DNA of 64,000 bases, taken from positions 25,073 through 89,072 of the forward strand of contig CAYMEW010000014.1 of NCBI GenBank assembly GCA_964389755.1, written 5' to 3'. Positions 19,136 through 27,806 of the stretch are shown piece by piece. Below the pieces are notes generated by a model. It ran no database searches and was not told the DNA's origin. It saw only the letters and a program-made list of their open reading frames with translations. Positions within the stretch are counted from its first letter, which is position 1, and each line of letters opens with the position of its first letter. A program made the position numbers and the translations under genes. The stretch comes from JBBSUQ01 sp964389755 (GTDB taxonomy: Bacteria; Bacteroidota; Bacteroidia; Flavobacteriales_D; Crocinitomicaceae).

Positions 19136-21028
19136 TTACTTAACAGAGAAGTGTTTTGTAGTTGTCGCAGAACCGTTTGAAATAGTGAGGAGGTAGTTAC
19201 CTGCTGCCATTCCGTTGAGTTCGATTGCTACTGTTTGCTGACCTTTGTTACCGTTTACGCTGATTGTTTTCAGAACGCGTCCCTGGAGGTCGATCACCTG
19301 CATTTCGTAAGATTCGCTTTGCGCATCGAATGATACGTTCAGTTGGTCGTTTGCCGGGTTCGGGTAAAGTGTGAAGTTACCGTTCGCCAGTTCGCTTACA
19401 CCTGCCGGTTCTCCGATCGGGAATTGCTTCGCGTTTACGATCTCTCCTGTAGAGTTGTCGAGTACCATTACCACCACGTGCATGTTGTTGCGGTTGCTTG
19501 TTGAAGGCACCGTATAATTGAACGTGTGTGAGAAAGCCTGTCCGTCTGTAATGCTGGATGCAATTGAACCTGACTGACCTGCGTAACCACCGAGCAGAGC
19601 ACGACCCACGTGGTTGTACTCCATGTCAGCAGCCGGTACCGGGCTCGGGAGGCTTTCAAATCCACCCATCGGTCCGTTTGCATTATTGGCATAATAGTTT
19701 GTCTGGTTGTAACCGGAAGATGTTCCCGTTACATGGTCTTCTGTGATCACAGCTGCGATACGGAAGTCTCCGCTGGAAAAGATCGTTGCAAAAGTTGCCG
19801 TGGCATCGATTGTAACAGATGATCCCGTACCGGAAATCATTGCGTCAATACCTACCGGAACCATCATATCCGTACGATCCATGTAGTAAGCTTCGAAAGC
19901 TGCTTGTGAAACTGTCTGGTCGAGCAGTGCGCGATCCACGTTACATCCCGGGAATCCGCTGAAGTTTGCTCCGTTGTCATAAGCGGTAACAGTCATCGGG
20001 TCACCATTGTGTACGGCAATACCGATGAAATCATCCGGATACGTGGAAGTCATGTAATCCATAGACACGGCTCCACGCGGACACCATCCGCACCATGTTC
20101 CTGTTCCTTCTTCGATAACGACTGCTTTTTCGATTGCTGTGGAAACGGTGTTGAACAAAGCGCTTCCGTTGTTGTTCCCCATGTTCGGATCTGCATTACC
20201 GTTTACGAGGTCGATAGACACTGTAATGTTTTCCTCAACAGCAGTTGCATAACTGAGTGCTGTCGGGTGTGAAAGTGTCGCAGAAGCTCCCGGAGCAATG
20301 TTGCAGGAAATAGCACTTGAGTGATCCATTCCGTCATTCCAGTTCACGGTTGCGGAAGTAATCGCGTTGCTACCGTTGTTTTTCACAGTCACCTGAAGTG
20401 TGGTGTTGCTGTTTACCAGTCCGTAACGCGGCAGGGAAACGGATGTCAGTACCGCATCGTCCGGTTGCGGAACGTACACGATGAAATTGTCGATCGCATA
20501 TCCGAACAACCATCCGCCATCGTCGTTGTATTTGTAAGAGATCTTAACATCGGAGTTTCCGGCATAGGTTGAAATGTCCATCCCGTTTGAGTACCAGTCA
20601 ACTTCTCCGGAAAGTGTTTCGAGCACTGTCCAGGTGCTTCCACCGTCAATGGAGATCTCGATCGTACCGATTTCTGTAGCTCCCTGGTAAGTTCCTTCCG
20701 GGAAGAAAATATCGGTACTGAGGAAAACGTTTGTTTGTCCGCTCAGGTCCATGGATGGAGAGATGAGGCGGTCTGCACTTTTGTTGCAGTTACAATCGTC
20801 GTCGTTTGTTGCCACAATGTTCGTGGAGTTTGTTGTCGGGATCGGCAGGGAAGTGCTCGAGAGGCTTGCTGCCGTACCGGCATTCCAACCTCCGTCTGTC
20901 GCAAGTGTGGTCTGCGTCCAGGTTGACGGAAGCCCACTCTCGAAATCTTCGGAGAGAATTGTCTGCGCGGAAACTTTACCCCCGATAAGTAATAAAGAAG
21001 CCGCTGAAAGCGTAAATAGTTTATTCAT
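19136..21028 (-). CDS. Secreted Omp28-type thioredoxin-like T9SS cargo protein
   Basis: A 630-residue secreted protein. A signal peptide ends in Lys-Val-Ser-Ala-Gln near residue 22. Residues about 23-190 form a jelly-roll of the choice-of-anchor/MAM-like type opening with EDFESGLPSTW. Residues about 195-300 look like a CARDB-type beta-sandwich. Residues about 305-530 are the Omp28 thioredoxin-like domain with the redox motif W-C313-G-W-C316-P. The last ~75 residues are a type A T9SS sorting domain (YPNPANDQLNVSF, then G-R-V-L-K-T, ending H-F-S-V-K). It is probably an extracellular or surface redox-active protein exported by SprA; its partner is unknown. The ATG at 21028 is preferred over the one three codons upstream because it directly precedes the signal peptide. 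Confidence 0.87.
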   Translation of the reverse strand: MNKLFTLSAASLLLIGGKVSAQTILSEDFESGLPSTWTQTTLATDGGWNAGTAASLSSTSLPIPTTNSTNIVATNDDDCNCNKSADRLISPSMDLSGQTNVFLSTDIFFPEGTYQGATEIGTIEISIDGGSTWTVLETLSGEVDWYSNGMDISTYAGNSDVKISYKYNDDGGWLFGYAIDNFIVYVPQPDDAVLTSVSLPRYGLVNSNTTLQVTVKNNGSNAITSATVNWNDGMDHSSAISCNIAPGASATLSHPTALSYATAVEENITVSIDLVNGNADPNMGNNNGSALFNTVSTAIEKAVVIEEGTGTWCGWCPRGAVSMDYMTSTYPDDFIGIAVHNGDPMTVTAYDNGANFSGFPGCNVDRALLDQTVSQAAFEAYYMDRTDMMVPVGIDAMISGTGSSVTIDATATFATIFSSGDFRIAAVITEDHVTGTSSGYNQTNYYANNANGPMGGFESLPSPVPAADMEYNHVGRALLGGYAGQSGSIASSITDGQAFSHTFNYTVPSTSNRNNMHVVVMVLDNSTGEIVNAKQFPIGEPAGVSELANGNFTLYPNPANDQLNVSFDAQSESYEMQVIDLQGRVLKTISVNGNKGQQTVAIELNGMAAGNYLLTISNGSATTTKHFSVK

Positions 21029-21132
21029 AATACACATGATTTTAGATTTACGAAGTTAAGGATTTGTTAATGCGATTGGAAATACCCGGAATCCAGATAT
21101 ATTTTTATTATTGTAACCCTAAAATTGATCCA

Positions 21133-21816
21133 ATGGAACGTATCGTCATTTTTTCGGGAGCGGGCATGAGTGCCGAAAGCGGCATTTCGACCTTTCGCGA
21201 TTCGGGAGGATTGTGGGAACAATACGATATTTACGAGGTGGCAACTCCGGAAGCGTGGAGACGGAATCAAAAACTGGTTCAGGATTTTTATAATCAGCGT
21301 CGCAAACAGATCATGAACGTGGAACCGAACGAGGCCCACCGCTTTATTGCGGAACTTGGGAAAAGAGCAGATGTACAGGTAATCACGCAAAATATAGACG
21401 ATCTGCACGAGCGTGCCGGCTCTCAAAAAGTCCTGCACCTGCACGGAAATATCCGTTATGCACGATCTTCCGGTGCAAATAAAGAAAAACTGTACCCGGT
21501 ACAGGGGTGGGAACTCAACGAAACGCATCTGTGCGACGACGGATACCAGCTGCGTCCGCATGTGGTGTGGTTCGGTGAAGAAGTGCCTGAACTGGCGCAC
21601 GCTGCAGAATTGATCGCAGGTGCCGACACCCTTATTGTGATCGGTACATCCTTGAATGTCTACCCCGCCGCTGGATTAATCTATTCATTGCCGGAAAACG
21701 GTAAAATTTTCCTGATCGATCCGAATGCCGATGAGATTACTGCGCAGAGAAAAATCACGCGCATCCCGATGAAAGCGGGTGAAGGTCTGCGTTTCTGGGC
21801 CGAAAATTTTCGCTGA
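21133..21816 (+). CDS. Sir2-family NAD-dependent protein deacylase (class III, CobB-like)
   Basis: A 227-residue sirtuin that removes acyl groups from lysine using NAD. The NAD-binding GAGMSAESGI (9-18) and TQNIDDLHERAG are intact and the catalytic His is in LHGN (H104). Y53-x-x-R56 is the pair that binds acidic acyl groups in class III enzymes, so desuccinylase or demalonylase activity is predicted. The zinc-ribbon cysteines are almost absent: only one Cys lies between the catalytic His and RPHVVWFGE. This is seen in other compact bacterial members. The start is the ATG at 21133; 23 in-frame codons upstream lack family resemblance. It ends exactly where hemD ends on the other strand. Confidence 0.92.
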   Translation: MERIVIFSGAGMSAESGISTFRDSGGLWEQYDIYEVATPEAWRRNQKLVQDFYNQRRKQIMNVEPNEAHRFIAELGKRADVQVITQNIDDLHERAGSQKVLHLHGNIRYARSSGANKEKLYPVQGWELNETHLCDDGYQLRPHVVWFGEEVPELAHAAELIAGADTLIVIGTSLNVYPAAGLIYSLPENGKIFLIDPNADEITAQRKITRIPMKAGEGLRFWAENFR

Positions 21817-22569
21817 TTACTTCCCTTTCTTGAGTTGCTCTTTCACGTAATTCTCAATGGCTGCCGTCATTGACGGAGCATTGGGTTGCGGAGCGTGTAC
21901 GTCCAGACGCAGGTTGTTTTTGATTACCGCATTGGCAGTCGTTGGGCCGAAGGCAGCGATCAGCGTGTTATTCTGCTTGAAATCAGGGAAATTTTTGAGA
22001 AGCGATTCGATTCCGCCGGGGCTGAAAAACACAAGCATGTCATAATACACATCTTCCAGGTCCGAAAGATCGGATGCCACGGTGCGGTACAATACGGCCT
22101 TTGTGAAATTGAGTTTGTTGGACTCCAGCGTTTCCGGAATTTTATCGCGCAGGATATCGGTGCACGGAAGCAGGAATTTTTCATTCTTATGCTTCTTCAT
22201 GACTTCCACCAGGTCATCGATCGTTTGTTTTCCAAAGAAGATCTTGCGCTTGCGATAGGTCACGTATTTCTGAAGGTAATAAGCGACTGCTTCCGAAATA
22301 CAGAAATACTTCATGGAGTCCGGAACCTCGAAGCGGATCTCTTCCGAGATTCGGAAAAAGTGATCAACGGCTGTTTTAGACGTTAAAATAACGGCCGTAT
22401 GCTCCGGAATGTTAACCTTTTGCTGACGGAATTCCTGCGCCCTGATCCCTTCTACACGGATGAAGGAACGAAAATCAATCTTTAACTTATACTTCTCAGC
22501 CAGATCAAAGTATGGCGACTTGTCTCCTTCCGGTTTCGGTTGAGAAACCAATATACTCTTAACAGCCAA
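21817..22569 (-). CDS. hemD: Uroporphyrinogen-III synthase
   Basis: A 250-residue HemD-family protein. The enzyme closes hydroxymethylbilane to uroporphyrinogen III in haem synthesis. The Bacteroidota form is recognisable from KSILVSQPKPE at the N-terminus, TSKTAVDHFFRI near 65, and YYDMLVFFSPGGIESL plus AFGPTTANAV in the C-terminal half. There is no in-frame ATG at the 5' end: an in-frame TAA lies immediately before a TTG at 22581. The family alignment as remembered (Met-Lys-Val-Lys-Ser) favours initiation at the TTG at 22569. Both candidate starts are therefore TTG. It lies 27 bases behind DUF4271, with which it forms a conserved pair and probably an operon. Confidence 0.9.
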   Translation of the reverse strand: MAVKSILVSQPKPEGDKSPYFDLAEKYKLKIDFRSFIRVEGIRAQEFRQQKVNIPEHTAVILTSKTAVDHFFRISEEIRFEVPDSMKYFCISEAVAYYLQKYVTYRKRKIFFGKQTIDDLVEVMKKHKNEKFLLPCTDILRDKIPETLESNKLNFTKAVLYRTVASDLSDLEDVYYDMLVFFSPGGIESLLKNFPDFKQNNTLIAAFGPTTANAVIKNNLRLDVHAPQPNAPSMTAAIENYVKEQLKKGK

Positions 22570-22596
22570 AATCCGATTCAATTAGTTTTAACATTC

Positions 22597-23304
22597 TCAT
22601 CCAACGAAATTCGTTGCCACGTAGTAGTATGCTACCCACACGGGAAGAATTTCAAGTGTGCAAAGGTATAAAATTAAATAATACCATGAAATATTGTTGT
22701 TTATGCCAATGACCAAATTTTTAAGAATACGGCCGGAAACCACCAACAGACACACGGCATAAAAGATCAACAGGCACACCTGGTGATAATACGGATTCAA
22801 ATACCATACGAAGTTGAGCAGCGCGAGCAAAATTCCGAAGGATTGGAGCAGTACGAGCGTGTTGACAACAGGACTGCGCAGCGCCCGCCGGTTACCGGAG
22901 ATGATCCCCGCAAAGAAAAGCCCGTATGTCTGCCATAAAAATACAAGGAGCGGGGAGGCAAGGCTTACCATTAAAACTTCCCGGAGGCTGAGCACATTGG
23001 AACGGGAAAGCAACAGGTATACACTTATAAAGAAGGAAAGGTAAAAGTTAAAGAGCAGCAGGACCGATGATATCGAGTTAAGCCGAAACGATTCGCGAAT
23101 CGCTTCGTAGAGTCCCTGCACGCGAAAGCTGAAGCGCAAAACATGCATAAACACCTGCCCGTTGGCAAAACGCGCAAAGGCCAGCAAGGCGATACTCAGC
23201 AGGATCAGGATCGAAATGAAGTGCGACGAACTGTCTCCGCGTACTTCGTAAACCAACGGAGCGGAGGGTTCGGTAATCACCAGTATCGTTTGTATTAAGG
23301 GCAT
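22597..23304 (-). CDS. DUF4271 multi-pass membrane protein
   Basis: A 235-residue integral membrane protein with six or more hydrophobic segments (about 30-45, 75-100, 110-130, 145-170, 175-195, 208-228). It matches the DUF4271 family of Bacteroidota, whose biochemical function is unknown. The family is usually encoded just before hemD, as here, so a role linked to tetrapyrroles or the envelope is possible but unproven. A perfect TAATTTTG element sits five bases before the ATG, suggesting a leaderless or nearly leaderless transcript that also carries hemD. It is divergent from the acyl-CoA dehydrogenase gene. Confidence 0.88.
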   Translation of the reverse strand: MPLIQTILVITEPSAPLVYEVRGDSSSHFISILILLSIALLAFARFANGQVFMHVLRFSFRVQGLYEAIRESFRLNSISSVLLLFNFYLSFFISVYLLLSRSNVLSLREVLMVSLASPLLVFLWQTYGLFFAGIISGNRRALRSPVVNTLVLLQSFGILLALLNFVWYLNPYYHQVCLLIFYAVCLLVVSGRILKNLVIGINNNISWYYLILYLCTLEILPVWVAYYYVATNFVG

Positions 23305-23309
23305 CCGGA

Positions 23310-23317
23310 CAAAATTA
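23310..23317 (-). promoter_or_regulatory. Promoter -7 element TAATTTTG close to the DUF4271 ATG
   Basis: Exact TAnnTTTG on the minus strand with only five bases before the ATG at 23304. The transcription start would fall at or next to the start codon. Confidence 0.5.
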
Positions 23318-23382
23318 AGTTTTTCCGCTTCACACAGGCGAGATGTCTGGTGCTAAAAGCACTATCCCGTAAAAAATATCCT

Positions 23383-23390
23383 TAAATTTG
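23383..23390 (+). promoter_or_regulatory. Promoter -7 element TAAATTTG for the acyl-CoA dehydrogenase
   Basis: Exact TAnnTTTG, 22 bases before the ATG at 23413. Confidence 0.55.
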
Positions 23391-23412
23391 TCAGCAAAAT
23401 TAAAATTTCAAC

Positions 23413-24606
23413 ATGAAATCAGATCAATACACGCATCCGGATTACTACCAGATGGACGATCTTCTCAGTGAAGAGCATAAACTGGTTCGAGAAGCGGCCC
23501 GTGCCTGGGTTAAGAAAGAAGTTTCCCCGATTATAGATGAGCATTATGAAAAAGCGACCTTCCCGAAGCACCTGTTGAAAGGTCTCGGTGAGATCGGTGC
23601 TTTTGGTCCGTATATTCCCGAGGAATACGGAGGCCCGGGTCTGGATCAGATTTCCTACGGACTGATCATGCAGGAACTCGAGCGTTGTGATTCGGGTTTG
23701 CGTTCAACAGCATCGGTTCAGAGTAGCCTGGTGATGTACCCTATCTGGAAATACGGATCTGAGGAGCAACGTCAGAAATACCTGCCGAAACTGGCAACAG
23801 GTGAAATGATGGGCTGCTTCGGACTTACTGAACCGGATTACGGCTCCAATCCCGCCGGAATGATCACGAATTTCAAAGATAAAGGAGATCACGTGATACT
23901 GAACGGTGCAAAAATGTGGATCTCCAATGCGCCTTTCGCGGACATCGCCGTTGTTTGGGCAAAAAATGAAGAAGGACGGATCCACGGGCTCGTTGTGGAA
24001 CGCGGCATGGAAGGTTTTTCAACTCCGGAAATGCACGGAAAACTTTCGCTTCGCGCCTCGGCAACCGGTGAGTTGATCTTCGACAATGTAAAAGTACCGA
24101 AAGAAAATATTTTACCCGGCCGCTCAGGTCTGGGTGCTCCGCTAAGTTGCCTCGACTCTGCCCGTTTCGGGATTGCGTGGGGTGCACTCGGTGCAGCGAT
24201 GGATTGCTACGACCAGGCATTGCGTTATTCCAAAGAACGCATCCAGTTTGACGTTCCGATCGGGGCATTCCAGCTGACGCAGAAAAAACTTGCGGAAATG
24301 ATCACGGAAATTACCAAAGCGCAACTGCTTACCTTCCGCCTCGGTCAACTCCGGAATGAAGGAAAGGCGACTTCTGCCCAGATCTCTATGGCAAAACGCA
24401 ACAACGTGGAGATCGCGCTGAACATCGCGCGCGAAGCACGCCAGATTCACGGTGGAATGGGAATCACAAGCGAATACTCGATGATGCGACACATGGCCAA
24501 CCTCGAGTCGGTCGTAACGTACGAGGGTACGCATGATGTTCACCTGTTGATCACCGGTATGGATGTAACGGGAATCCCGGCATTTACGCGCGATATGCCG
24601 CACTGA
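23413..24606 (+). CDS. Acyl-CoA dehydrogenase, glutaryl-CoA dehydrogenase-like
   Basis: A 397-residue FAD-dependent acyl-CoA dehydrogenase of normal length. The N-terminal helical, middle beta and C-terminal helical domains are all present. The family signature GCFGLTEPDYGS is near 138-149 and K-M-W-I-S-N near 173. The catalytic base is E371 in YEGTHDVH. The segment L-R-S-T-A-S-V-Q-S-S-L (about 97-107) holds the Arg that binds the glutaryl carboxylate in glutaryl-CoA dehydrogenases, and the C-terminal GMDVTGIPAF also fits that group. The predicted reaction is oxidation and decarboxylation of glutaryl-CoA to crotonyl-CoA in lysine or tryptophan breakdown. It has its own promoter and terminator. 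Confidence 0.92.
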   Translation: MKSDQYTHPDYYQMDDLLSEEHKLVREAARAWVKKEVSPIIDEHYEKATFPKHLLKGLGEIGAFGPYIPEEYGGPGLDQISYGLIMQELERCDSGLRSTASVQSSLVMYPIWKYGSEEQRQKYLPKLATGEMMGCFGLTEPDYGSNPAGMITNFKDKGDHVILNGAKMWISNAPFADIAVVWAKNEEGRIHGLVVERGMEGFSTPEMHGKLSLRASATGELIFDNVKVPKENILPGRSGLGAPLSCLDSARFGIAWGALGAAMDCYDQALRYSKERIQFDVPIGAFQLTQKKLAEMITEITKAQLLTFRLGQLRNEGKATSAQISMAKRNNVEIALNIAREARQIHGGMGITSEYSMMRHMANLESVVTYEGTHDVHLLITGMDVTGIPAFTRDMPH

Positions 24607-24631
24607 TAAAATGTACTGTTTACAGTTTGAT

Positions 24632-24660
24632 AAAGGGAATTCGAAAGAGTTCCCTTTTTT
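24632..24660 (+). terminator. Rho-independent terminator of the acyl-CoA dehydrogenase gene
   Basis: AAAGGGAA (24632-24639) pairs with TTCCCTTT (24650-24657) around a 10-base loop, and T continues to 24660. It lies 25 bases after the stop. Confidence 0.8.
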
Positions 24661-24747
24661 GTTGGTTTAACAGCGAAGATTTGTAATTGCCGGTCAAAAC
24701 GAAACATTTCCTCTTTTCCTGTTGTTTGAAACAAAAAGCAATTGAAC

Positions 24748-25638
24748 ATGCAAACAGTACTTCTGGCCGGGGGAACCGGTTTTATCGGCGGACATCTGCA
24801 AAGGCACCTGCGGAATGCGGGTTACCGGGTTCGCGTATTGTCCCGTACTCCCGAAGGACCGGACCAGTACAAGTGGGATATTAAAGAACAGACCATCGAT
24901 CCGGAAGCGCTGAAGGATGTGGACTATATCATTAACCTCTGCGGTGCCGGGATCGGGGATAAACGTTGGAGTGAGAAGCGCAAGGAAGTGCTGACATCCA
25001 GCCGCATCGAACCGACGCTTTTCCTGTTTTCGCTGGCGGAGCGGATGCCGGGACTTAAAAAATACGTTTCCGCATCCGGAATTACCTGTTACGGGCTTGA
25101 AGACAAAGGAACTATTTTTAAAGAGGCCGATGCCTACGGTCCGGATTTTACATCTCAACTGGTAAGGAAGTGGGAGGAAGCGGCCTCGAAATTCGAATCG
25201 GTTTGCCCGGTTACCATGATCCGCACGGCTATCGTGATTTCCGAAGACGCCGCGACTTTCCAAAAATTGAAGAAACCGGTGAAGTTTGGAGTCGGATCAC
25301 CGATCGGGAGTGGTGAACAGTGGTTCCAGGTGATTCACATCGACGACATTTGCGGCGTATACCTCCATGCGCTTCAAAGCGACTTGAAAGGACCCGTCAA
25401 TGCCTGTGCTGCCGTGGTTCGGAACAAAACGTTTATGAAGGAGCTCGCCTTGATGATGCACAAGCCTTTTTGGTTTCCAAACGTTCCGGCATTCGCGCTT
25501 CGTTTACTGTTTGGCGAAATGGCCGATATCCTCCTGAAGGGTGTCAAAACTTCTAACGAACGCCTTTTGGAAAGCGGCTACCGGCTCAAACACCCGGATT
25601 TGCCCGCCATCCTGGAAGCTTCGCTGCCGTCAGAGTAA
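24748..25638 (+). CDS. TIGR01777-family NAD(P)-binding epimerase
   Basis: A 296-residue short-chain dehydrogenase/reductase-fold protein of the extended type. The Rossmann glycine motif is G-G-T-G-F-I-G at about 8-14. The family hallmarks are N-L-C-G-A-G near 70, the box R-W-S-E-K-R-K, SASG-I-T-C-Y-G near 108-117, and the stretch around G-E-Q-W-F-Q-V-I-H-I-D-D near 190. Members are annotated as sugar-nucleotide epimerase-like, but the substrate is unknown. The ATG at 24748 is preferred; a TTG two codons upstream is also in frame. It overlaps the end of the PhoH gene by nine bases, tail to tail. Confidence 0.88.
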   Translation: MQTVLLAGGTGFIGGHLQRHLRNAGYRVRVLSRTPEGPDQYKWDIKEQTIDPEALKDVDYIINLCGAGIGDKRWSEKRKEVLTSSRIEPTLFLFSLAERMPGLKKYVSASGITCYGLEDKGTIFKEADAYGPDFTSQLVRKWEEAASKFESVCPVTMIRTAIVISEDAATFQKLKKPVKFGVGSPIGSGEQWFQVIHIDDICGVYLHALQSDLKGPVNACAAVVRNKTFMKELALMMHKPFWFPNVPAFALRLLFGEMADILLKGVKTSNERLLESGYRLKHPDLPAILEASLPSE

Positions 25639-26955
25639 CTCGTTGGCGAGGTTGGCGAGTTCGGAACGCTCTCCTTTTTCAAGTTTCACGTGCGCGAATA
25701 AAGATTGCCCTTTGAGTCGGTCTATGAGGTAGGCAAGCCCGTTGCTGTTCTCGTCCAGGTAGGGTGTATCAATTTGATTAACATCGCCGGTAAACACGAT
25801 CTTCGTATTTTCTCCTGCCCGGGTAATGATCGTTTTCACTTCGTGGGGTGTCAGGTTTTGCGCCTCGTCGATGATAAACATGATGTTGCTCAGGCTTCGT
25901 CCGCGAATAAACGCCAGCGGGGTAATGATGATCTTACCTTCCTGTTCCATCTCGAGAATGGCTTTGTGCTTTTTCTCGTTTTCACCGAACTGCGACTTAA
26001 TGAATTTGAGGTTGTCCCAAAGCGGCTCCATGTAGGGTCCGATCTTGTCGTTGGCATCGCCGGGTAAAAAACCGATTTCCCGGTTCGAAAGCGGCACGAT
26101 CGGGCGGGCGAGGATGACCTGGTGAAACATTTTATGTTGCTCGAGTGCGGAAGCAAGTGCCAGTAAAGTCTTACCCGTTCCGGCAACTCCCTGCAAGGCC
26201 ACGAGTTTGATATCGTTGTTCAGTAGTGCATTGAATGCAAAAGCCTGTTCTGCATTTTTCGGCTTAATTCCGTACACGAATTCCTTTTCGATGCGTTCGA
26301 GTTGCATTGAAAGCGGATTATAATATGCCAGGGAAGAAGATTTTCCGTTCTTGAGAATATAATAGCCGTTTGCAATTTTTTTAGTTCCGAGGATGCCGTT
26401 TTCATCAATACGGCCTTTTGTAAAGATCTGGCGAATGACGTCCGAGTCGAGGTGCTCGACAGTGTACACACTGGCATCAACGTGTTCTTTGTTCGTTACC
26501 TTCCCCGTTTCATAATCTTCGGCGATAATGCCCAGCGCCTTGGCCTTGATTCGGAGGTTGATGTCTTTGGTAACGAGGATCACCTGCTTCCCGTTTTCAC
26601 TTTCCTGCAGACACAGTGCGGCATTCAGGATCTTGTGGTCGTTCTTCCCCATGGCGTAGATCTCCTCCGCGTTCACCTTTACCGGCTTGGTGTCGAGTAC
26701 CACGCGCAGGTTTCCCCTGCCTTTTCCGAGGCTGATCCAGTCCTGGAGGCTGTTTTCCGCCGATAACTTGTCGATAAAGCGAATCACTTCGCGCGCCGAG
26801 AAGTTCTTAATATCGTTCCCGATCTTGAATTTATCAAGTTCCTCCAGTACCGTGATCGGAATGGCAACGTTGCTTTTTTCAAAGTTGGTAATGGACTGGT
26901 GGTCGTGGAGCAGTACGGATGTGTCGAGCACATAGATCTTCTGTTTTCGTGCCAT
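25630..26955 (-). CDS. PhoH-family ATPase with N-terminal PIN domain
   Basis: A 441-residue cytoplasmic protein. Residues about 5-140 are a PIN-like nuclease domain (VLDTSVLLHD with the first acidic residue, then VLVTKDINLRIKA). Residues about 230-441 are a PhoH-type ATPase with Walker A GVAGTGKT (256-263) and Walker B FIIDEAQN. The PIN-PhoH fusion is found in many bacteria (YlaK/PhoH2 type), and tested members act as ATP-dependent RNA helicases and ribonucleases, so RNA processing is likely. The length is normal. It is the only gene in its unit; a weak TACATTGT element lies upstream. Confidence 0.93.
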   Translation of the reverse strand: MARKQKIYVLDTSVLLHDHQSITNFEKSNVAIPITVLEELDKFKIGNDIKNFSAREVIRFIDKLSAENSLQDWISLGKGRGNLRVVLDTKPVKVNAEEIYAMGKNDHKILNAALCLQESENGKQVILVTKDINLRIKAKALGIIAEDYETGKVTNKEHVDASVYTVEHLDSDVIRQIFTKGRIDENGILGTKKIANGYYILKNGKSSSLAYYNPLSMQLERIEKEFVYGIKPKNAEQAFAFNALLNNDIKLVALQGVAGTGKTLLALASALEQHKMFHQVILARPIVPLSNREIGFLPGDANDKIGPYMEPLWDNLKFIKSQFGENEKKHKAILEMEQEGKIIITPLAFIRGRSLSNIMFIIDEAQNLTPHEVKTIITRAGENTKIVFTGDVNQIDTPYLDENSNGLAYLIDRLKGQSLFAHVKLEKGERSELANLANELL

Positions 26956-27127
26956 ATAGCTGAGCTTGGTTTGTTCCTACAATGTAACAGTATTTTTTGT
27001 GATTTGCCTCCAAAAATGCAGGCGACTTATTTACAGCGATTTGTTGAAATTATTGTCTGCGCGAAGCAAACAATTCCTGCTACTGTTTGTGGTTTTACGG
27101 CTTGTTGGCTTGGTTTGACCGCGCAAC

Positions 27128-27157
27128 AAAAAAGAGGCTGTCGGTCGGACAGCCTCT
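27128..27157 (-). terminator. Rho-independent terminator of the 162-residue protein gene
   Basis: A perfect 10-bp stem, AGAGGCTGTC (27133-27142) with GACAGCCTCT (27148-27157), has a 5-base loop and is followed on the minus strand by a run of six U. It is 47 bases after the stop at 27205. The rest of 26956-27204 holds no gene. Confidence 0.9.
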
Positions 27158-27204
27158 GCAACTAATCGAAAAAATACAAGAGTACCCCTACTCCTGCAGA
27201 CTTT

Positions 27205-27693
27205 TTAACTGGCTAAAACGCCGCGGTAATTTGATTTTGTCAGATCTCCTTCTCCGTACATCGCGCGCGAGCGGAGGCGTTGGTCGATTCGAATGTGTTC
27301 GGTGATTCCTGCCGGTAAAACTTCAGACTCCTGCTGCGTCAGGTCGATGCGCAGGATCGGCAGACGATCACCATGTTGCTCGCTGAGAATGGCTTTTTGC
27401 GTTCGGCTTCCGATCTCTACCGGTGTAAGTCCGAGTGCAGTGATCTGTTTGAGGGCACTGTCCGAAAAATGCACATCCACCACCACTTCAAAACCATTGG
27501 CAGCAATATGCTCGAGGATCGGGGAGAGGTCTTTACAGGTGTGCGTATCCAGATATAAAATGCGGTTTCCGACTGTTTTGGATTTCACTGAATCCAGGCT
27601 TTCAGCGGCAAATACCCTTGAAAAAACTTCCCTGATCTTTATCATATCTTCACTTTTGTGTTTCGACAAATATGGTCTTTTAAATATTTCCAT
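27205..27693 (-). CDS. Conserved-looking protein of unknown function
   Basis: A 162-residue soluble protein with no signal peptide or membrane segment. It has an alpha/beta pattern, with strands such as RILYLDTHT (about 45-53) and EVVVDVHFSD (about 68-77) alternating with helices. This suggests a small Rossmann-like or receiver-like fold, but no family was recognised and no catalytic motif stands out. The ATG at 27693 is used; a TTG three codons earlier is also in frame. It has its own strong terminator and is divergent from the 526-residue helical protein, 113 bases away. The coding call rests on frame length, the terminator placement and amino-acid composition. Confidence 0.65.
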   Translation of the reverse strand: MEIFKRPYLSKHKSEDMIKIREVFSRVFAAESLDSVKSKTVGNRILYLDTHTCKDLSPILEHIAANGFEVVVDVHFSDSALKQITALGLTPVEIGSRTQKAILSEQHGDRLPILRIDLTQQESEVLPAGITEHIRIDQRLRSRAMYGEGDLTKSNYRGVLAS

Positions 27694-27806
27694 TAAATTC
27701 AAAGTAATTTTCGCCTACGATCACCAACGTAGGAATAAGAGCGTTTTTAAATTGTATCTTGTTTAAATAGAGTTTGTTATATTCAATTTGAAATAAGTTA
27801 TTTACA

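Noticed and set aside
22570..22605. Possible 11-codon leader peptide (ATG at about 22594) before hemD
   Set aside because: It overlaps the hemD start in another frame but has no run of regulatory codons and no attenuator hairpin.
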